Shown: positions 38,000-53,960, counted from the first letter of the stretch. The stretch is 64,000 nucleotides of DNA from Acanthacorydalis orientalis (GCA_034766995.1 CM068322.1:32901439-32965438); one strand, 5' to 3'. Numbers and translations are program-made. The notes: generated by a model from the sequence alone, not told the origin.

Positions 38000-40990
38000 C
38001 ACACCACGCGATAGATAATTTCAAGACGCATCTAACGATATACGACATTACCCACTTTGCACTTAATTTCGACAGCTTATGGCCGAAAAACTGGTTGAAA
38101 AATGGGTTTTTTGGGCAAAATAAGGCCATTTTGGCAAATAATCGGATCGAATTTCACACCACGTGATAGATAATTTCAATACGCATATAACGATATACGT
38201 CATTACCCTTTTCGCACTCAATTTCGACTACTTATAGCCGAAAAACTGGTTGAAAAATGGGTTTTTGGGCAAAATAAGGCCATTTTGGCAAATAATCGGA
38301 TCGAATCGCACACCACGCGATAGATAATTTCAAGACGCATCTAACGATATGCGACATTACCCATTTCGCACTCAATTTCGACTACTTATAGCCGAAAAAC
38401 TGGTTGAAAATGGGTTTTTTGGGCAAAATAAGGCCATTTTGGCCAATAATCCGATCGAATCGCACACCACGCGATAGATAATTTCAAGACGCATCTAACG
38501 ATATGCGACATTACCCAATTCGCACTCAATTTCGACTACTTATGGCCGAAAAACTGGTTGAAAATGGGTTTTTTGGGCAAAATAAGGCCATTTTGGCAAA
38601 TAATCGGTTCGAGTCGCACACCGCGTGATAGATAATTTCAAGACGCATCTAACGATATGCGACATTACCCTTTTAGCACTCAATTTCGACTACTTATGGA
38701 CGAAAAACTGGTTGAAAAATGGGTTTTTTGGGCAAAATAAGGCCATTTTGGCAAATAATCGGATCGAATCGCACACCACGCGATAGATAATTTCAAGACG
38801 CATCTAACGATATGCGACATTACCCAATTCGCACTCAATTTCGACTACTTATGGCCGAAAAACTGGTTGAAAATGGGTTTTTTGGGCAAAATAAGGCCAT
38901 TTTGGCAAATAATCGGATCGAATCTCACACCACGCGATAGATAATTTCAAGACGCATCTAACGATATACGACATTACCCACTTTGCACTTAATTTCGACA
39001 GCTTATGGCCGAAAAACTGGTTGAAAAATGGGTTTTTTGGGCAAAATAAGGCCATTTTGGCAAATAATCGGATCGAATCGCACACCACGTGATAGATAAT
39101 TTCAAGACGCATCTAACGATATGCGACATTACCCATTTCGCACTCAATTTCGACTACTTATAGCCGAAAAACTGGTTGAAAAATGGGTTTTTTGGGCAAA
39201 ATAAGGCCATTTTGGCAAATAATCGGATCGAATCGCACACCACGCGATAGATAATTTCAAGACGCATCTAACGATATACGACATTACCCACTTTGCACTT
39301 AATTTCGACTACTTATGGCCGAGAAACTGGTTAAAAAATGGGTTTTTTGGGCAAAATAAGGCCATTTTGGCAAATAATCGGATTGAATCGCACACCACGT
39401 GATAGATAATTTCAAGACGCATCTAACGATATACGACATTACCCTTTTCGCACTCAATTTCGACTGCTTATGGCCGAGAAACTGGTTGAAAAATGGGTTT
39501 TTTGGGCAAAATAAGGCCATTTTGGCAAATAATCGGTTCGAGTCGCACACCACGCGATAGATAATTTCAAGACGCATCTAACGATATACGACATTACCCA
39601 TTTCGCACTTAATTTCGACTACTTATGGCCGAGAAACTGGTTAAAAAATGGGTTTTTTGGGCAAAATAAGGCCATTTTGGCAAATAATCGGATTGAATCG
39701 CACACCACGTGATAGATAATTTCAAGACGCATCTAACGATATGCGACATTACCCAATTCGCACTAAATTTCGACTACTTATGGACGAAAAACTGGTTGAA
39801 AAATGGGTTTTTTGGGCAAAATAAGGCCATTTTGGCAAATAATCGGATCGAATCGCACACCACGCGATAGATAATTTCAAGACGCATCTAACGATATGCG
39901 ACATTACCCATTTCGCACTCAATTTCGACTACTTATAGCCGAAAAACTGGTTGAAAAATGGGTTTTTTGGGCAAAATAAGGCCATTTTGGCAAATAATCC
40001 GATCGAATCTCACACCACGTGATAGATAATTTCAATACGCATCTAACGATATACGACATTACCCACTTTGCACTTAATTTCGACAGCTTATGGCCGAAAA
40101 ACTGGTTGAAAAATGGGTTTTTTGGGCAAAATAAGGCCATTTTGGCAAATAATCGGATCGAATTTCACACCACGTGATAGATAATTTCAATACGCATCTA
40201 ACGATATACGTCATTACCCTTTTCGCACTCAATTTCGACTACTTATAGCCGAAAAACTGGTTGAAAAATGGGTTTTTGGGCAAAATAAGGCCATTTTGGC
40301 AAATAATCGGATCGAATCGCACACCACGCGATAGATAATTTCAAGACGCATCTAACGATATGCGACATTACCCATTTCGCACTCAATTTCGACTACTTAT
40401 AGCCGAAAAACTGGTTGAAAATGGGTTTTTTGGGCAAAATAAGGCCATTTTGGCCAATAATCCGATCGAATCGCACACCACGCGATAAATAATTTCAAGA
40501 CGCATCTAACGATATGCGACATTACCCAATTCGCACTCAATTTCGACTACTTATGGCCGAAAAACTGGTTGAAAATGGGTTTTTTGGGCAAAATAAGGCC
40601 ATTTTGGCAAATAATCGGTTCGAGTCGCACACCGCGTGATAGATAATTTCAAGACGCATCTAACGATATGCGACATTACCCTTTTAGCACTCAATTTCGA
40701 CTACTTATGGACGAAAAACTGGTTGAAAAATGGGTTTTTTGGGCAAAATAAGGCCATTTTGGCAAATAATCGGATCGAATCTCACACCACGTGATAGATA
40801 ATTTCAATACGCATCTAACGATATACGACATTACCCACTTTGCACTTAATTTCGACAGCTTATGGCCGAAAAACTGGTTGAAAAATGGGTTTTTTGGGCA
40901 AAATAAGGCCATTTTGGCAAATAATCGGATCGAATTTCACACCACGTGATAGATAATTTCAATACGCATCTAACGATATACGTCATTACC
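38000..40990 (+). repeat. Segmental duplication, copy 1 (partner 45420-48410)
   Basis: A block of about 19 monomers whose markers recur 7423 bp downstream in the same order: AATTTCACACCACGTG with TACGTCATT, GGCCAATAATCC, CGCGTGATAG with TTTTAGCACTC, the GGCCGAG pair, and CGACAGCTTATGG. Differences are few (CATATAACG near 38184 versus CATCTAACG in the partner; GAAAAATGGG near 38100 versus GAAAATGGG). The limits given are approximate. Confidence 0.85.
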
Positions 40991-43900
40991 CTTTTCGCAC
41001 TCAATTTCGACTACTTATAGCCGAAAAACTGGTTGAAAAATGGGTTTTTGGGCAAAATAAGGCCATTTTGGCAAATAATCGGATCGAATCGCACACCACG
41101 CGATAGATAATTTCAAGACGCATCTAACGATATGCGACATTACCCATTTCGCACTCAATTTCGACTACTTATAGCCGAAAAACTGGTTGAAAATGGGTTT
41201 TTTGGGCAAAATAAGGCCATTTTGGCCAATAATCCGATCGAATCGCACACCACGCGATAGATAATTTCAAGACGCATCTAACGATATGCGACATTACCCA
41301 ATTCGCACTCAATTTCGACTACTTATGGCCGAAAAACTGGTTGAAAATGGGTTTTTTGGGCAAAATAAGGCCATTTTGGCAAATAATCGGTTCGAGTCGC
41401 ACACCGCGTGATAGATAATTTCAAGACGCATCTAACGATATGCGACATTACCCTTTTAGCACTCAATTTCGACTACTTATGGCCGAAAAACTGGTTGAAA
41501 AATGGGTTTTTTGGGCAAAATAAGGCCATTTTGGCAAATAATCGGATCGAATCGCACACCACGCGATAGATAATTTCAAGACGCATCTAACGATATGCGA
41601 CATTACCCAATTCGCACTAAATTTCGACTACTTATGGCCGAAAAACTGGTTGAAAAATGGGTTTTTTGGGCAAAATAAGGCCATTTTGGCAAATAATCGG
41701 ATCGAATCGCACACCACGCGATAGATAATTTCAAGACGCATCTAACGATATGCGACATTACCCATTTCGCACTCAATTTCGACTACTTATAGCCGAAAAA
41801 CTGGTTGAAAAATGGGTTTTTTGGGCAAAATAAGGCCATTTTGGCAAATAATCCGATCGAATCTCACACCACGTGATAGATAATTTCAATACGCATCTAA
41901 CGATATACGACATTACCCACTTTGCACTTAATTTCGACAGCTTATGGCCGAAAAACTGGTTGAAAAATGGGTTTTTTGGGCAAAATAAGGCCATTTTGGC
42001 AAATAATCGGATCGAATTTCACACCACGTGATAGATAATTTCAATACGCATCTAACGATATACGTCATTACCCTTTTCGCACTCAATTTCGACTACTTAT
42101 AGCCGAAAAACTGGTTGAAAAATGGGTTTTTGGGCAAAATAAGGCCATTTTGGCAAATAATCGGATCGAATCGCACACCACGCGATAGATAATTTCAAGA
42201 CGCATCTAACGATATGCGACATTACCCATTTCGCACTCAATTTCGACTACTTATAGCCGAAAAACTGGTTGAAAATGGGTTTTTTGGGCAAAATAAGGCC
42301 ATTTTGGCCAATAATCCGATCGAATCGCACACCACGCGATAGATAATTTCAAGACGCATCTAACGATATGCGACATTACCCAATTCGCACTCAATTTCGA
42401 CTACTTATGGCCGAAAAACTGGTTGAAAATGGGTTTTTTGGGCAAAATAAGGCCATTTTGGCAAATAATCGGTTCGAGTCGCACACCGCGTGATAGATAA
42501 TTTCAAGACGCATCTAACGATATGCGACATTACCCTTTTAGCACTCAATTTCGACTACTTATGGACGAAAAACTGGTTGAAAAATGGGTTTTTTGGGCAA
42601 AATAAGGCCATTTTGGCAAATAATCGGATCGAATCGCACACCACGCGATAGATAATTTCAAGACGCATCTAACGATATGCGACATTACCCAATTCGCACT
42701 CAATTTCGACTACTTATGGACGAAAAACTGGTTGAAAAATGGGTTTTTTGGGCAAAATAAGGCCATTTTGGCAAATAATCGGATCGAATCGCACACCACG
42801 CGATAGATAATTTCAAGACGCATCTAACGATATGCGACATTACCCATTTCGCACTCAATTTCGACTACTTATAGCCGAAAAACTGGTTGAAAAATGGGTT
42901 TTTTGGGCAAAATAAGGCCATTTTGGCAAATAATCGGATCGAATCGCACACCACGCGATAGATAATTTCAAGACGCATCTAACGATATACGACATTACCC
43001 ACTTTGCACTTAATTTCGACTACTTATGGCCGAGAAACTGGTTAAAAAATGGGTTTTTTGGGCAAAATAAGGCCATTTTGGCAAATAATCGGATTGAATC
43101 GCACACCACGTGATAGATAATTTCAAGACGCATCTAACGATATACGACATTACCCTTTTCGCACTCAATTTCGACTGCTTATGGCCGAGAAACTGGTTGA
43201 AAAATGGGTTTTTTGGGCAAAATAAGGCCATTTTGGCAAATAATCGGTTCGAGTCGCACACCACGCGATAGATAATTTCAAGACGCATCTAACGATATAC
43301 GACATTACCCATTTCGCACTTAATTTCGACTACTTATGGCCGAGAAACTGGTTAAAAAATGGGTTTTTTGGGCAAAATAAGGCCATTTTGGCAAATAATC
43401 GGATTGAATCGCACACCACGTGATAGATAATTTCAAGACGCATCTAACGATATGCGACATTACCCAATTCGCACTAAATTTCGACTACTTATGGACGAAA
43501 AACTGGTTGAAAAATGGGTTTTTTGGGCAAAATAAGGCCATTTTGGCAAATAATCGGATCGAATCGCACACCACGCGATAGATAATTTCAAGACGCATCT
43601 AACGATATGCGACATTACCCATTTCGCACTCAATTTCGACTACTTATAGCCGAAAAACTGGTTGAAAAATGGGTTTTTTGGGCAAAATAAGGCCATTTTG
43701 GCAAATAATCCGATCGAATCTCACACCACGTGATAGATAATTTCAATACGCATCTAACGATATACGACATTACCCACTTTGCACTTAATTTCGACAGCTT
43801 ATGGCCGAAAAACTGGTTGAAAAATGGGTTTTTTGGGCAAAATAAGGCCATTTTGGCAAATAATCGGATCGAATTTCACACCACGTGATAGATAATTTCA

Positions 43901-46900
43901 ATACGCATCTAACGATATACGTCATTACCCTTTTCGCACTCAATTTCGACTACTTATAGCCGAAAAACTGGTTGAAAAATGGGTTTTTGGGCAAAATAAG
44001 GCCATTTTGGCAAATAATCGGATCGAATCGCACACCACGCGATAGATAATTTCAAGACGCATCTAACGATATGCGACATTACCCAATTCGCACTCAATTT
44101 CGACTACTTATGGCCGAAAAACTGGTTGAAAATGGGTTTTTTGGGCAAAATAAGGCCATTTTGGCAAATAATCGGATCGAATCTCACACCACGCGATAGA
44201 TAATTTCAAGACGCATCTAACGATATACGACATTACCCACTTTGCACTTAATTTCGACAGCTTATGGCCGAAAAACTGGTTGAAAAATGGGTTTTTTGGG
44301 CAAAATAAGGCCATTTTGGCAAATAATCGGATCGAATCGCACACCACGCGATAGATAATTTCAAGACGCATCTAACGATATGCGACATTACCCATTTCGC
44401 ACTCAATTTCGACTACTTATAGCCGAAAAACTGGTTGAAAAATGGGTTTTTTGGGCAAAATAAGGCCATTTTGGCAAATAATCGGATCGAATCGCACACC
44501 ACGCGATAGATAATTTCAAGACGCATCTAACGATATACGACATTACCCACTTTGCACTTAATTTCGACTACTTATGGCCGAGAAACTGGTTAAAAAATGG
44601 GTTTTTTGGGCAAAATAAGGCCATTTTGGCAAATAATCGGATTGAATCGCACACCACGTGATAGATAATTTCAAGACGCATCTAACGATATACGACATTA
44701 CCCTTTTCGCACTCAATTTCGACTGCTTATGGCCGAGAAACTGGTTGAAAAATGGGTTTTTTGGGCAAAATAAGGCCATTTTGGCAAATAATCGGTTCGA
44801 GTCGCACACCACGCGATAGATAATTTCAAGACGCATCTAACGATATACGACATTACCCATTTCGCACTTAATTTCGACTACTTATGGCCGAGAAACTGGT
44901 TAAAAAATGGGTTTTTTGGGCAAAATAAGGCCATTTTGGCAAATAATCGGATTGAATCGCACACCACGCGATAGATAATTTCAAGACGCATCTAACGATA
45001 TGCGACATTACCCAATTCGCACTCAATTTCGACTACTTATGGCCGAAAAACTGGTTGAAAATGGGTTTTTTGGGCAAAATAAGGCCATTTTGGCAAATAA
45101 TCGGTTCGAGTCGCACACCGCGTGATAGATAATTTCAAGACGCATCTAACGATATGCGACATTACCCACTTTGCACTTAATTTCGACTACTTATGGCCGA
45201 GAAACTGGTTAAAAAATGGGTTTTTTGGGCAAAATAAGGCCATTTTGGCAAATAATCGGATCGAATCGCACACCACGCGATAGATAATTTCAAGACGCAT
45301 CTAACGATATGCGACATTACCCAATTCGCACTCAATTTCGACTACTTATGGACGAAAAACTGGTTGAAAAATGGGTTTTTTGGGCAAAATAAGGCCATTT
45401 TGGCAAATAATCGGATCGAATCTCACACCACGTGATAGATAATTTCAATACGCATCTAACGATATACGACATTACCCACTTTGCACTTAATTTCGACAGC
45501 TTATGGCCGAAAAACTGGTTGAAAATGGGTTTTTTGGGCAAAATAAGGCCATTTTGGCAAATAATCGGATCGAATTTCACACCACGTGATAGATAATTTC
45601 AATACGCATCTAACGATATACGTCATTACCCTTTTCGCACTCAATTTCGACTACTTATAGCCGAAAAACTGGTTGAAAAATGGGTTTTTGGGCAAAATAA
45701 GGCCATTTTGGCAAATAATCGGATCGAATCGCACACCACGCGATAGATAATTTCAAGACGCATCTAACGATATGCGACATTACCCATTTCGCACTCAATT
45801 TCGACTACTTATAGCCGAAAAACTGGTTGAAAATGGGTTTTTTGGGCAAAATAAGGCCATTTTGGCCAATAATCCGATCGAATCGCACACCACGCGATAG
45901 ATAATTTCAAGACGCATCTAACGATATGCGACATTACCCAATTCGCACTCAATTTCGACTACTTATGGCCGAAAAACTGGTTGAAAATGGGTTTTTTGGG
46001 CAAAATAAGGCCATTTTGGCAAATAATCGGTTCGAGTCGCACACCGCGTGATAGATAATTTCAAGACGCATCTAACGATATGCGACATTACCCTTTTAGC
46101 ACTCAATTTCGACTACTTATGGACGAAAAACTGGTTGAAAAATGGGTTTTTTGGGCAAAATAAGGCCATTTTGGCAAATAATCGGATCGAATCGCACACC
46201 ACGCGATAGATAATTTCAAGACGCATCTAACGATATGCGACATTACCCAATTCGCACTCAATTTCGACTACTTATGGCCGAAAAACTGGTTGAAAATGGG
46301 TTTTTTGGGCAAAATAAGGCCATTTTGGCAAATAATCGGATCGAATCTCACACCACGCGATAGATAATTTCAAGACGCATCTAACGATATACGACATTAC
46401 CCACTTTGCACTTAATTTCGACAGCTTATGGCCGAAAAACTGGTTGAAAAATGGGTTTTTTGGGCAAAATAAGGCCATTTTGGCAAATAATCGGATCGAA
46501 TCGCACACCACGCGATAGATAATTTCAAGACGCATCTAACGATATGCGACATTACCCATTTCGCACTCAATTTCGACTACTTATAGCCGAAAAACTGGTT
46601 GAAAAATGGGTTTTTTGGGCAAAATAAGGCCATTTTGGCAAATAATCGGATCGAATCGCACACCACGCGATAGATAATTTCAAGACGCATCTAACGATAT
46701 ACGACATTACCCACTTTGCACTTAATTTCGACTACTTATGGCCGAGAAACTGGTTAAAAAATGGGTTTTTTGGGCAAAATAAGGCCATTTTGGCAAATAA
46801 TCGGATTGAATCGCACACCACGTGATAGATAATTTCAAGACGCATCTAACGATATACGACATTACCCTTTTCGCACTCAATTTCGACTGCTTATGGCCGA

Positions 46901-49900
46901 GAAACTGGTTGAAAAATGGGTTTTTTGGGCAAAATAAGGCCATTTTGGCAAATAATCGGTTCGAGTCGCACACCACGCGATAGATAATTTCAAGACGCAT
47001 CTAACGATATACGACATTACCCATTTCGCACTTAATTTCGACTACTTATGGCCGAGAAACTGGTTAAAAAATGGGTTTTTTGGGCAAAATAAGGCCATTT
47101 TGGCAAATAATCGGATTGAATCGCACACCACGTGATAGATAATTTCAAGACGCATCTAACGATATGCGACATTACCCAATTCGCACTAAATTTCGACTAC
47201 TTATGGACGAAAAACTGGTTGAAAAATGGGTTTTTTGGGCAAAATAAGGCCATTTTGGCAAATAATCGGATCGAATCGCACACCACGCGATAGATAATTT
47301 CAAGACGCATCTAACGATATGCGACATTACCCATTTCGCACTCAATTTCGACTACTTATAGCCGAAAAACTGGTTGAAAAATGGGTTTTTTGGGCAAAAT
47401 AAGGCCATTTTGGCAAATAATCCGATCGAATCTCACACCACGTGATAGATAATTTCAATACGCATCTAACGATATACGACATTACCCACTTTGCACTTAA
47501 TTTCGACAGCTTATGGCCGAAAAACTGGTTGAAAAATGGGTTTTTTGGGCAAAATAAGGCCATTTTGGCAAATAATCGGATCGAATTTCACACCACGTGA
47601 TAGATAATTTCAATACGCATCTAACGATATACGTCATTACCCTTTTCGCACTCAATTTCGACTACTTATAGCCGAAAAACTGGTTGAAAAATGGGTTTTT
47701 GGGCAAAATAAGGCCATTTTGGCAAATAATCGGATCGAATCGCACACCACGCGATAGATAATTTCAAGACGCATCTAACGATATGCGACATTACCCATTT
47801 CACACTCAATTTCGACTACTTATAGCCGAAAAACTGGTTGAAAATGGGTTTTTTGGGCAAAATAAGGCCATTTTGGCCAATAATCCGATCGAATCGCACA
47901 CCACGCGATAGATAATTTCAAGACGCATCTAACGATATGCGACATTACCCAATTCGCACTCAATTTCGACTACTTATGGCCGAAAAACTGGTTGAAAATG
48001 GGTTTTTTGGGCAAAATAAGGCCATTTTGGCAAATAATCGGTTCGAGTCGCACACCGCGTGATAGATAATTTCAAGACGCATCTAACGATATGCGACATT
48101 ACCCTTTTAGCACTCAATTTCGACTACTTATGGACGAAAAACTGGTTGAAAAATGGGTTTTTTGGGCAAAATAAGGCCATTTTGGCAAATAATCGGATCG
48201 AATCTCACACCACGTGATAGATAATTTCAATACGCATCTAACGATATACGACATTACCCACTTTGCACTTAATTTCGACAGCTTATGGCCGAAAAACTGG
48301 TTGAAAAATGGGTTTTTTGGGCAAAATAAGGCCATTTTGGCAAATAATCGGATCGAATTTCACACCACGTGATAGATAATTTCAATACGCATCTAACGAT
48401 ATACGTCATTACCCTTTTCGCACTCAATTTCGACTACTTATAGCCGAAAAACTGGTTGAAAAATGGGTTTTTGGGCAAAATAAGGCCATTTTGGCAAATA
48501 ATCGGATCGAATCGCACACCACGCGATAGATAATTTCAAGACGCATCTAACGATATGCGACATTACCCATTTCGCACTCAATTTCGACTACTTATAGCCG
48601 AAAAACTGGTTGAAAATGGGTTTTTTGGGCAAAATAAGGCCATTTTGGCCAATAATCCGATCGAATCGCACACCACGCGATAGATAATTTCAAGACGCAT
48701 CTAACGATATGCGACATTACCCAATTCGCACTCAATTTCGACTACTTATGGCCGAAAAACTGGTTGAAAATGGGTTTTTTGGGCAAAATAAGGCCATTTT
48801 GGCAAATAATCGGTTCGAGTCGCACACCGCGTGATAGATAATTTCAAGACGCATCTAACGATATGCGACATTACCCAATTCGCACTCAATTTCGACTACT
48901 TATGGACGAAAAACTGGTTGAAAAATGGGTTTTTTGGGCAAAATAAGGCCATTTTGGCAAATAATCGGATCGAATCTCACACCACGTGATAGATAATTTC
49001 AATACGCATCTAACGATATACGACATTACCCACTTTGCACTTAATTTCGACAGCTTATGGCCGAAAAACTGGTTGAAAATGGGTTTTTTGGGCAAAATAA
49101 GGCCATTTTGGCAAATAATCGGATCGAATTTCACACCACGTGATAGATAATTTCAATACGCATCTAACGATATACGTCATTACCCTTTTCGCACTCAATT
49201 TCGACTACTTATAGCCGAAAAACTGGTTGAAAAATGGGTTTTTGGGCAAAATAAGGCCATTTTGGCAAATAATCGGATCGAATCGCACACCACGCGATAG
49301 ATAATTTCAAGACGCATCTAACGATATGCGACATTACCCATTTCGCACTCAATTTCGACTACTTATAGCCGAAAAACTGGTTGAAAATGGGTTTTTTGGG
49401 CAAAATAAGGCCATTTTGGCCAATAATCCGATCGAATCGCACACCACGCGATAGATAATTTCAAGACGCATCTAACGATATGCGACATTACCCAATTCGC
49501 ACTCAATTTCGACTACTTATGGCCGAAAAACTGGTTGAAAATGGGTTTTTTGGGCAAAATAAGGCCATTTTGGCAAATAATCGGTTCGAGTCGCACACCG
49601 CGTGATAGATAATTTCAAGACGCATCTAACGATATGCGACATTACCCTTTTAGCACTCAATTTCGACTACTTATGGACGAAAAACTGGTTGAAAAATGGG
49701 TTTTTTGGGCAAAATAAGGCCATTTTGGCAAATAATCGGATCGAATCGCACACCACGCGATAGATAATTTCAAGACGCATCTAACGATATGCGACATTAC
49801 CCAATTCGCACTCAATTTCGACTACTTATGGCCGAAAAACTGGTTGAAAATGGGTTTTTTGGGCAAAATAAGGCCATTTTGGCAAATAATCGGATCGAAT

Positions 49901-52900
49901 CTCACACCACGCGATAGATAATTTCAAGACGCATCTAACGATATACGACATTACCCACTTTGCACTTAATTTCGACAGCTTATGGCCGAAAAACTGGTTG
50001 AAAAATGGGTTTTTTGGGCAAAATAAGGCCATTTTGGCAAATAATCGGATCGAATCGCACACCACGCGATAGATAATTTCAAGACGCATCTAACGATATG
50101 CGACATTACCCATTTCGCACTCAATTTCGACTACTTATAGCCGAAAAACTGGTTGAAAAATGGGTTTTTTGGGCAAAATAAGGCCATTTTGGCAAATAAT
50201 CGGATCGAATCGCACACCACGCGATAGATAATTTCAAGACGCATCTAACGATATACGACATTACCCACTTTGCACTTAATTTCGACTACTTATGGCCGAG
50301 AAACTGGTTAAAAAATGGGTTTTTTGGGCAAAATAAGGCCATTTTGGCAAATAATCGGATTGAATCGCACACCACGTGATAGATAATTTCAAGACGCATC
50401 TAACGATATACGACATTACCCTTTTCGCACTCAATTTCGACTGCTTATGGCCGAGAAACTGGTTGAAAAATGGGTTTTTTGGGCAAAATAAGGCCATTTT
50501 GGCAAATAATCGGATCGAATCGCACACCACGCGATAGATAATTTCAAGACGCATCTAACGATATGCGACATTACCCATTTCGCACTCAATTTCGACTACT
50601 TATAGCCGAAAAACTGGTTGAAAAATGGGTTTTTTGGGCAAAATAAGGCCATTTTGGCAAATAATCCGATCGAATCTCACACCACGTGATAGATAATTTC
50701 AATACGCATCTAACGATATACGACATTACCCACTTTGCACTTAATTTCGACAGCTTATGGCCGAAAAACTGGTTGAAAAATGGGTTTTTTGGGCAAAATA
50801 AGGCCATTTTGGCAAATAATCGGATCGAATTTCACACCACGTGATAGATAATTTCAATACGCATCTAACGATATACGTCATTACCCTTTTCGCACTCAAT
50901 TTCGACTACTTATAGCCGAAAAACTGGTTGAAAAATGGGTTTTTGGGCAAAATAAGGCCATTTTGGCAAATAATCGGATCGAATCGCACACCACGCGATA
51001 GATAATTTCAAGACGCATCTAACGATATGCGACATTACCCATTTCACACTCAATTTCGACTACTTATAGCCGAAAAACTGGTTGAAAATGGGTTTTTTGG
51101 GCAAAATAAGGCCATTTTGGCCAATAATCCGATCGAATCGCACACCACGCGATAGATAATTTCAAGACGCATCTAACGATATGCGACATTACCCAATTCG
51201 CACTCAATTTCGACTACTTATGGCCGAAAAACTGGTTGAAAATGGGTTTTTTGGGCAAAATAAGGCCATTTTGGCAAATAATCGGTTCGAGTCGCACACC
51301 GCGTGATAGATAATTTCAAGACGCATCTAACGATATGCGACATTACCCTTTTAGCACTCAATTTCGACTACTTATGGACGAAAAACTGGTTGAAAAATGG
51401 GTTTTTTGGGCAAAATAAGGCCATTTTGGCAAATAATCGGATCGAATCGCACACCACGCGATAGATAATTTCAAGACGCATCTAACGATATGCGACATTA
51501 CCCACTTTGCACTTAATTTCGACAGCTTATGGCCGAAAAACTGGTTGAAAAATGGGTTTTTTGGGCAAAATAAGGCCATTTTGGCAAATAATCGGATCGA
51601 ATTTCACACCACGTGATAGATAATTTCAAGACGCATCTAACGATATACGTCATTACCCTTTTCGCACTCAATTTCGACTACTTATAGCCGAAAAACTGGT
51701 TGAAAAATGGGTTTTTGGGCAAAATAAGGCCATTTTGGCAAATAATCGGATCGAATCGCACACCACGCGATAGATAATTTCAAGACGCATCTAACGATAT
51801 GCGACATTACCCATTTCGCACTCAATTTCGACTACTTATAGCCGAAAAACTGGTTGAAAATGGGTTTTTTGGGCAAAATAAGGCCATTTTGGCCAATAAT
51901 CGGATCGAATCGCACACCACGCGATAGATAATTTCAAGACGCATCTAACGATATGCGACATTACCCAATTCGCACTCAATTTCGACTACTTATGGCCGAA
52001 AAACTGGTTGAAAATGGGTTTTTTGGGCAAAATAAGGCCATTTTGGCAAATAATCGGTTCGAGTCGCACACCGCGTGATAGATAATTTCAAGACGCATCT
52101 AACGATATGCGACATTACCCATTTCGCACTCAATTTCGACTACTTATAGCCGAAAAACTGGTTGAAAAATGGGTTTTTTGGGCAAAATAAGGCCATTTTG
52201 GCAAATAATCGGATCGAATCGCACACCACGCGATAGATAATTTCAAGACGCATCTAACGATATGCGACATTACCCAATTCGCACTAAATTTCGACTACTT
52301 ATGGCCGAAAAACTGGTTGAAAAATGGGTTTTTTGGGCAAAATAAGGCCATTTTGGCAAATAATCGGATCGAATCGCACACCACGCGATAGATAATTTCA
52401 AGACGCATCTAACGATATGCGACATTACCCATTTCGCACTCAATTTCGACTACTTATAGCCGAAAAACTGGTTGAAAAATGGGTTTTTTGGGCAAAATAA
52501 GGCCATTTTGGCAAATAATCCGATCGAATCTCACACCACGTGATAGATAATTTCAATACGCATCTAACGATATACGACATTACCCACTTTGCACTTAATT
52601 TCGACAGCTTATGGCCGAAAAACTGGTTGAAAAATGGGTTTTTTGGGCAAAATAAGGCCATTTTGGCAAATAATCGGATCGAATTTCACACCACGTGATA
52701 GATAATTTCAATACGCATCTAACGATATACGTCATTACCCTTTTCGCACTCAATTTCGACTACTTATGGACGAAAAACTGGTTGAAAAATGGGTTTTTTG
52801 GGCAAAATAAGGCCATTTTGGCAAATAATCGGTTCGAGTCGCACACCACGTGATAGATAATTTCAAGACGCATCTAACGATATGCGACATTACCCTTTTC

Positions 52901-53960
52901 GCACTCAATTTCGACTACTTATAGCCGAAAAACTGGTTGAAAAATGGGTTTTTTGGGCAAAATAAGGCCATTTTGGCAAATAATCGGATCGAATCTCACA
53001 CCACGCGATAGATAATTTCAAGACGCATCTAACGATATACGACATTACCCACTTTGCACTTAATTTCGACAGCTTATGGCCGAAAAACTGGTTGAAAAAT
53101 GGGTTTTTTGGGCAAAATAAGGCCATTTTGGCAAATAATCGGATCGAATCGCACACCACGCGATAGATAATTTCAAGACGCATCTAACGATATGCGACAT
53201 TACCCAATTCGCACTCAATTTCGACTACTTATGGCCGAAAAACTGGTTGAAAATGGGTTTTTTGGGCAAAATAAGGCCATTTTGGCAAATAATCGGTTCG
53301 AGTCGCACACCGCGTGATAGATAATTTCAAGACGCATCTAACGATATGCGACATTACCCTTTTAGCACTCAATTTCGACTACTTATGGACGAAAAACTGG
53401 TTGAAAAATGGGTTTTTTGGGCAAAATAAGGCCATTTTGGCAAATAATCGGATCGAATCGCACACCACGCGATAGATAATTTCAAGACGCATCTAACGAT
53501 ATGCGACATTACCCATTTTGCACTCAATTTCGACTACTTATAGCCGAAAAACTGGTTGAAAAATGGGTTTTTTGGGCAAAATAAGGCCATTTTGGCAAAT
53601 AATCGGATCGAATCGCACACCACGCGATAGATAATTTCAAGACGCATCTAACGATATGCGACATTACCCATTTCGCACTCAATTTCGACTACTTATAGCC
53701 GAAAAACTGGTTGAAAAATGGGTTTTTTGGGCAAAATAAGGCCATTTTGGCAAATAATCGGATCGAATCGCACACCACGCGATAGAAAATATCAAGACGC
53801 ATCTAACGATATACGACATTACCCATTTCGCACATAATTTCGACTACTTATGGACGAAAAACTGGTTGAAAAATGGGTTTTTTGGGCAAAATAAGGCCAT
53901 TTTGGCAAATAATCGGATCGAATTTCACACCACGTGATAGATAATTTCAATACGCATCTA
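38151..53960 (+). repeat. Zone III monomer variant with TACGTCATT
   Basis: Thirteen monomers with ATTTCACACCACGTG and ATACGTCATTACCC occur only here, at about 38151, 40162, 40934, 42016, 43873, 45574, 47585, 48357, 49128, 50829, 51601, 52683 and 53922. Spacings correspond to 13, 5, 7, 12, 11, 13, 5, 5, 11, 5, 7 and 8 monomers. Most are followed by a monomer with a five-T tract and then one with GGCCAATAATC, so the higher-order unit varies in length but keeps its order. Confidence 0.88.
45420..48410 (+). repeat. Segmental duplication, copy 2 (partner 38000-40990)
   Basis: Partner of the block at 38000-40990, offset 7423 bp. Part of it is also duplicated at an offset of 3554 bp (markers at 45332, 46272 and 46722 match 48886, 49826 and 50276), so at least two rounds of copying overlap here. 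Confidence 0.85.
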
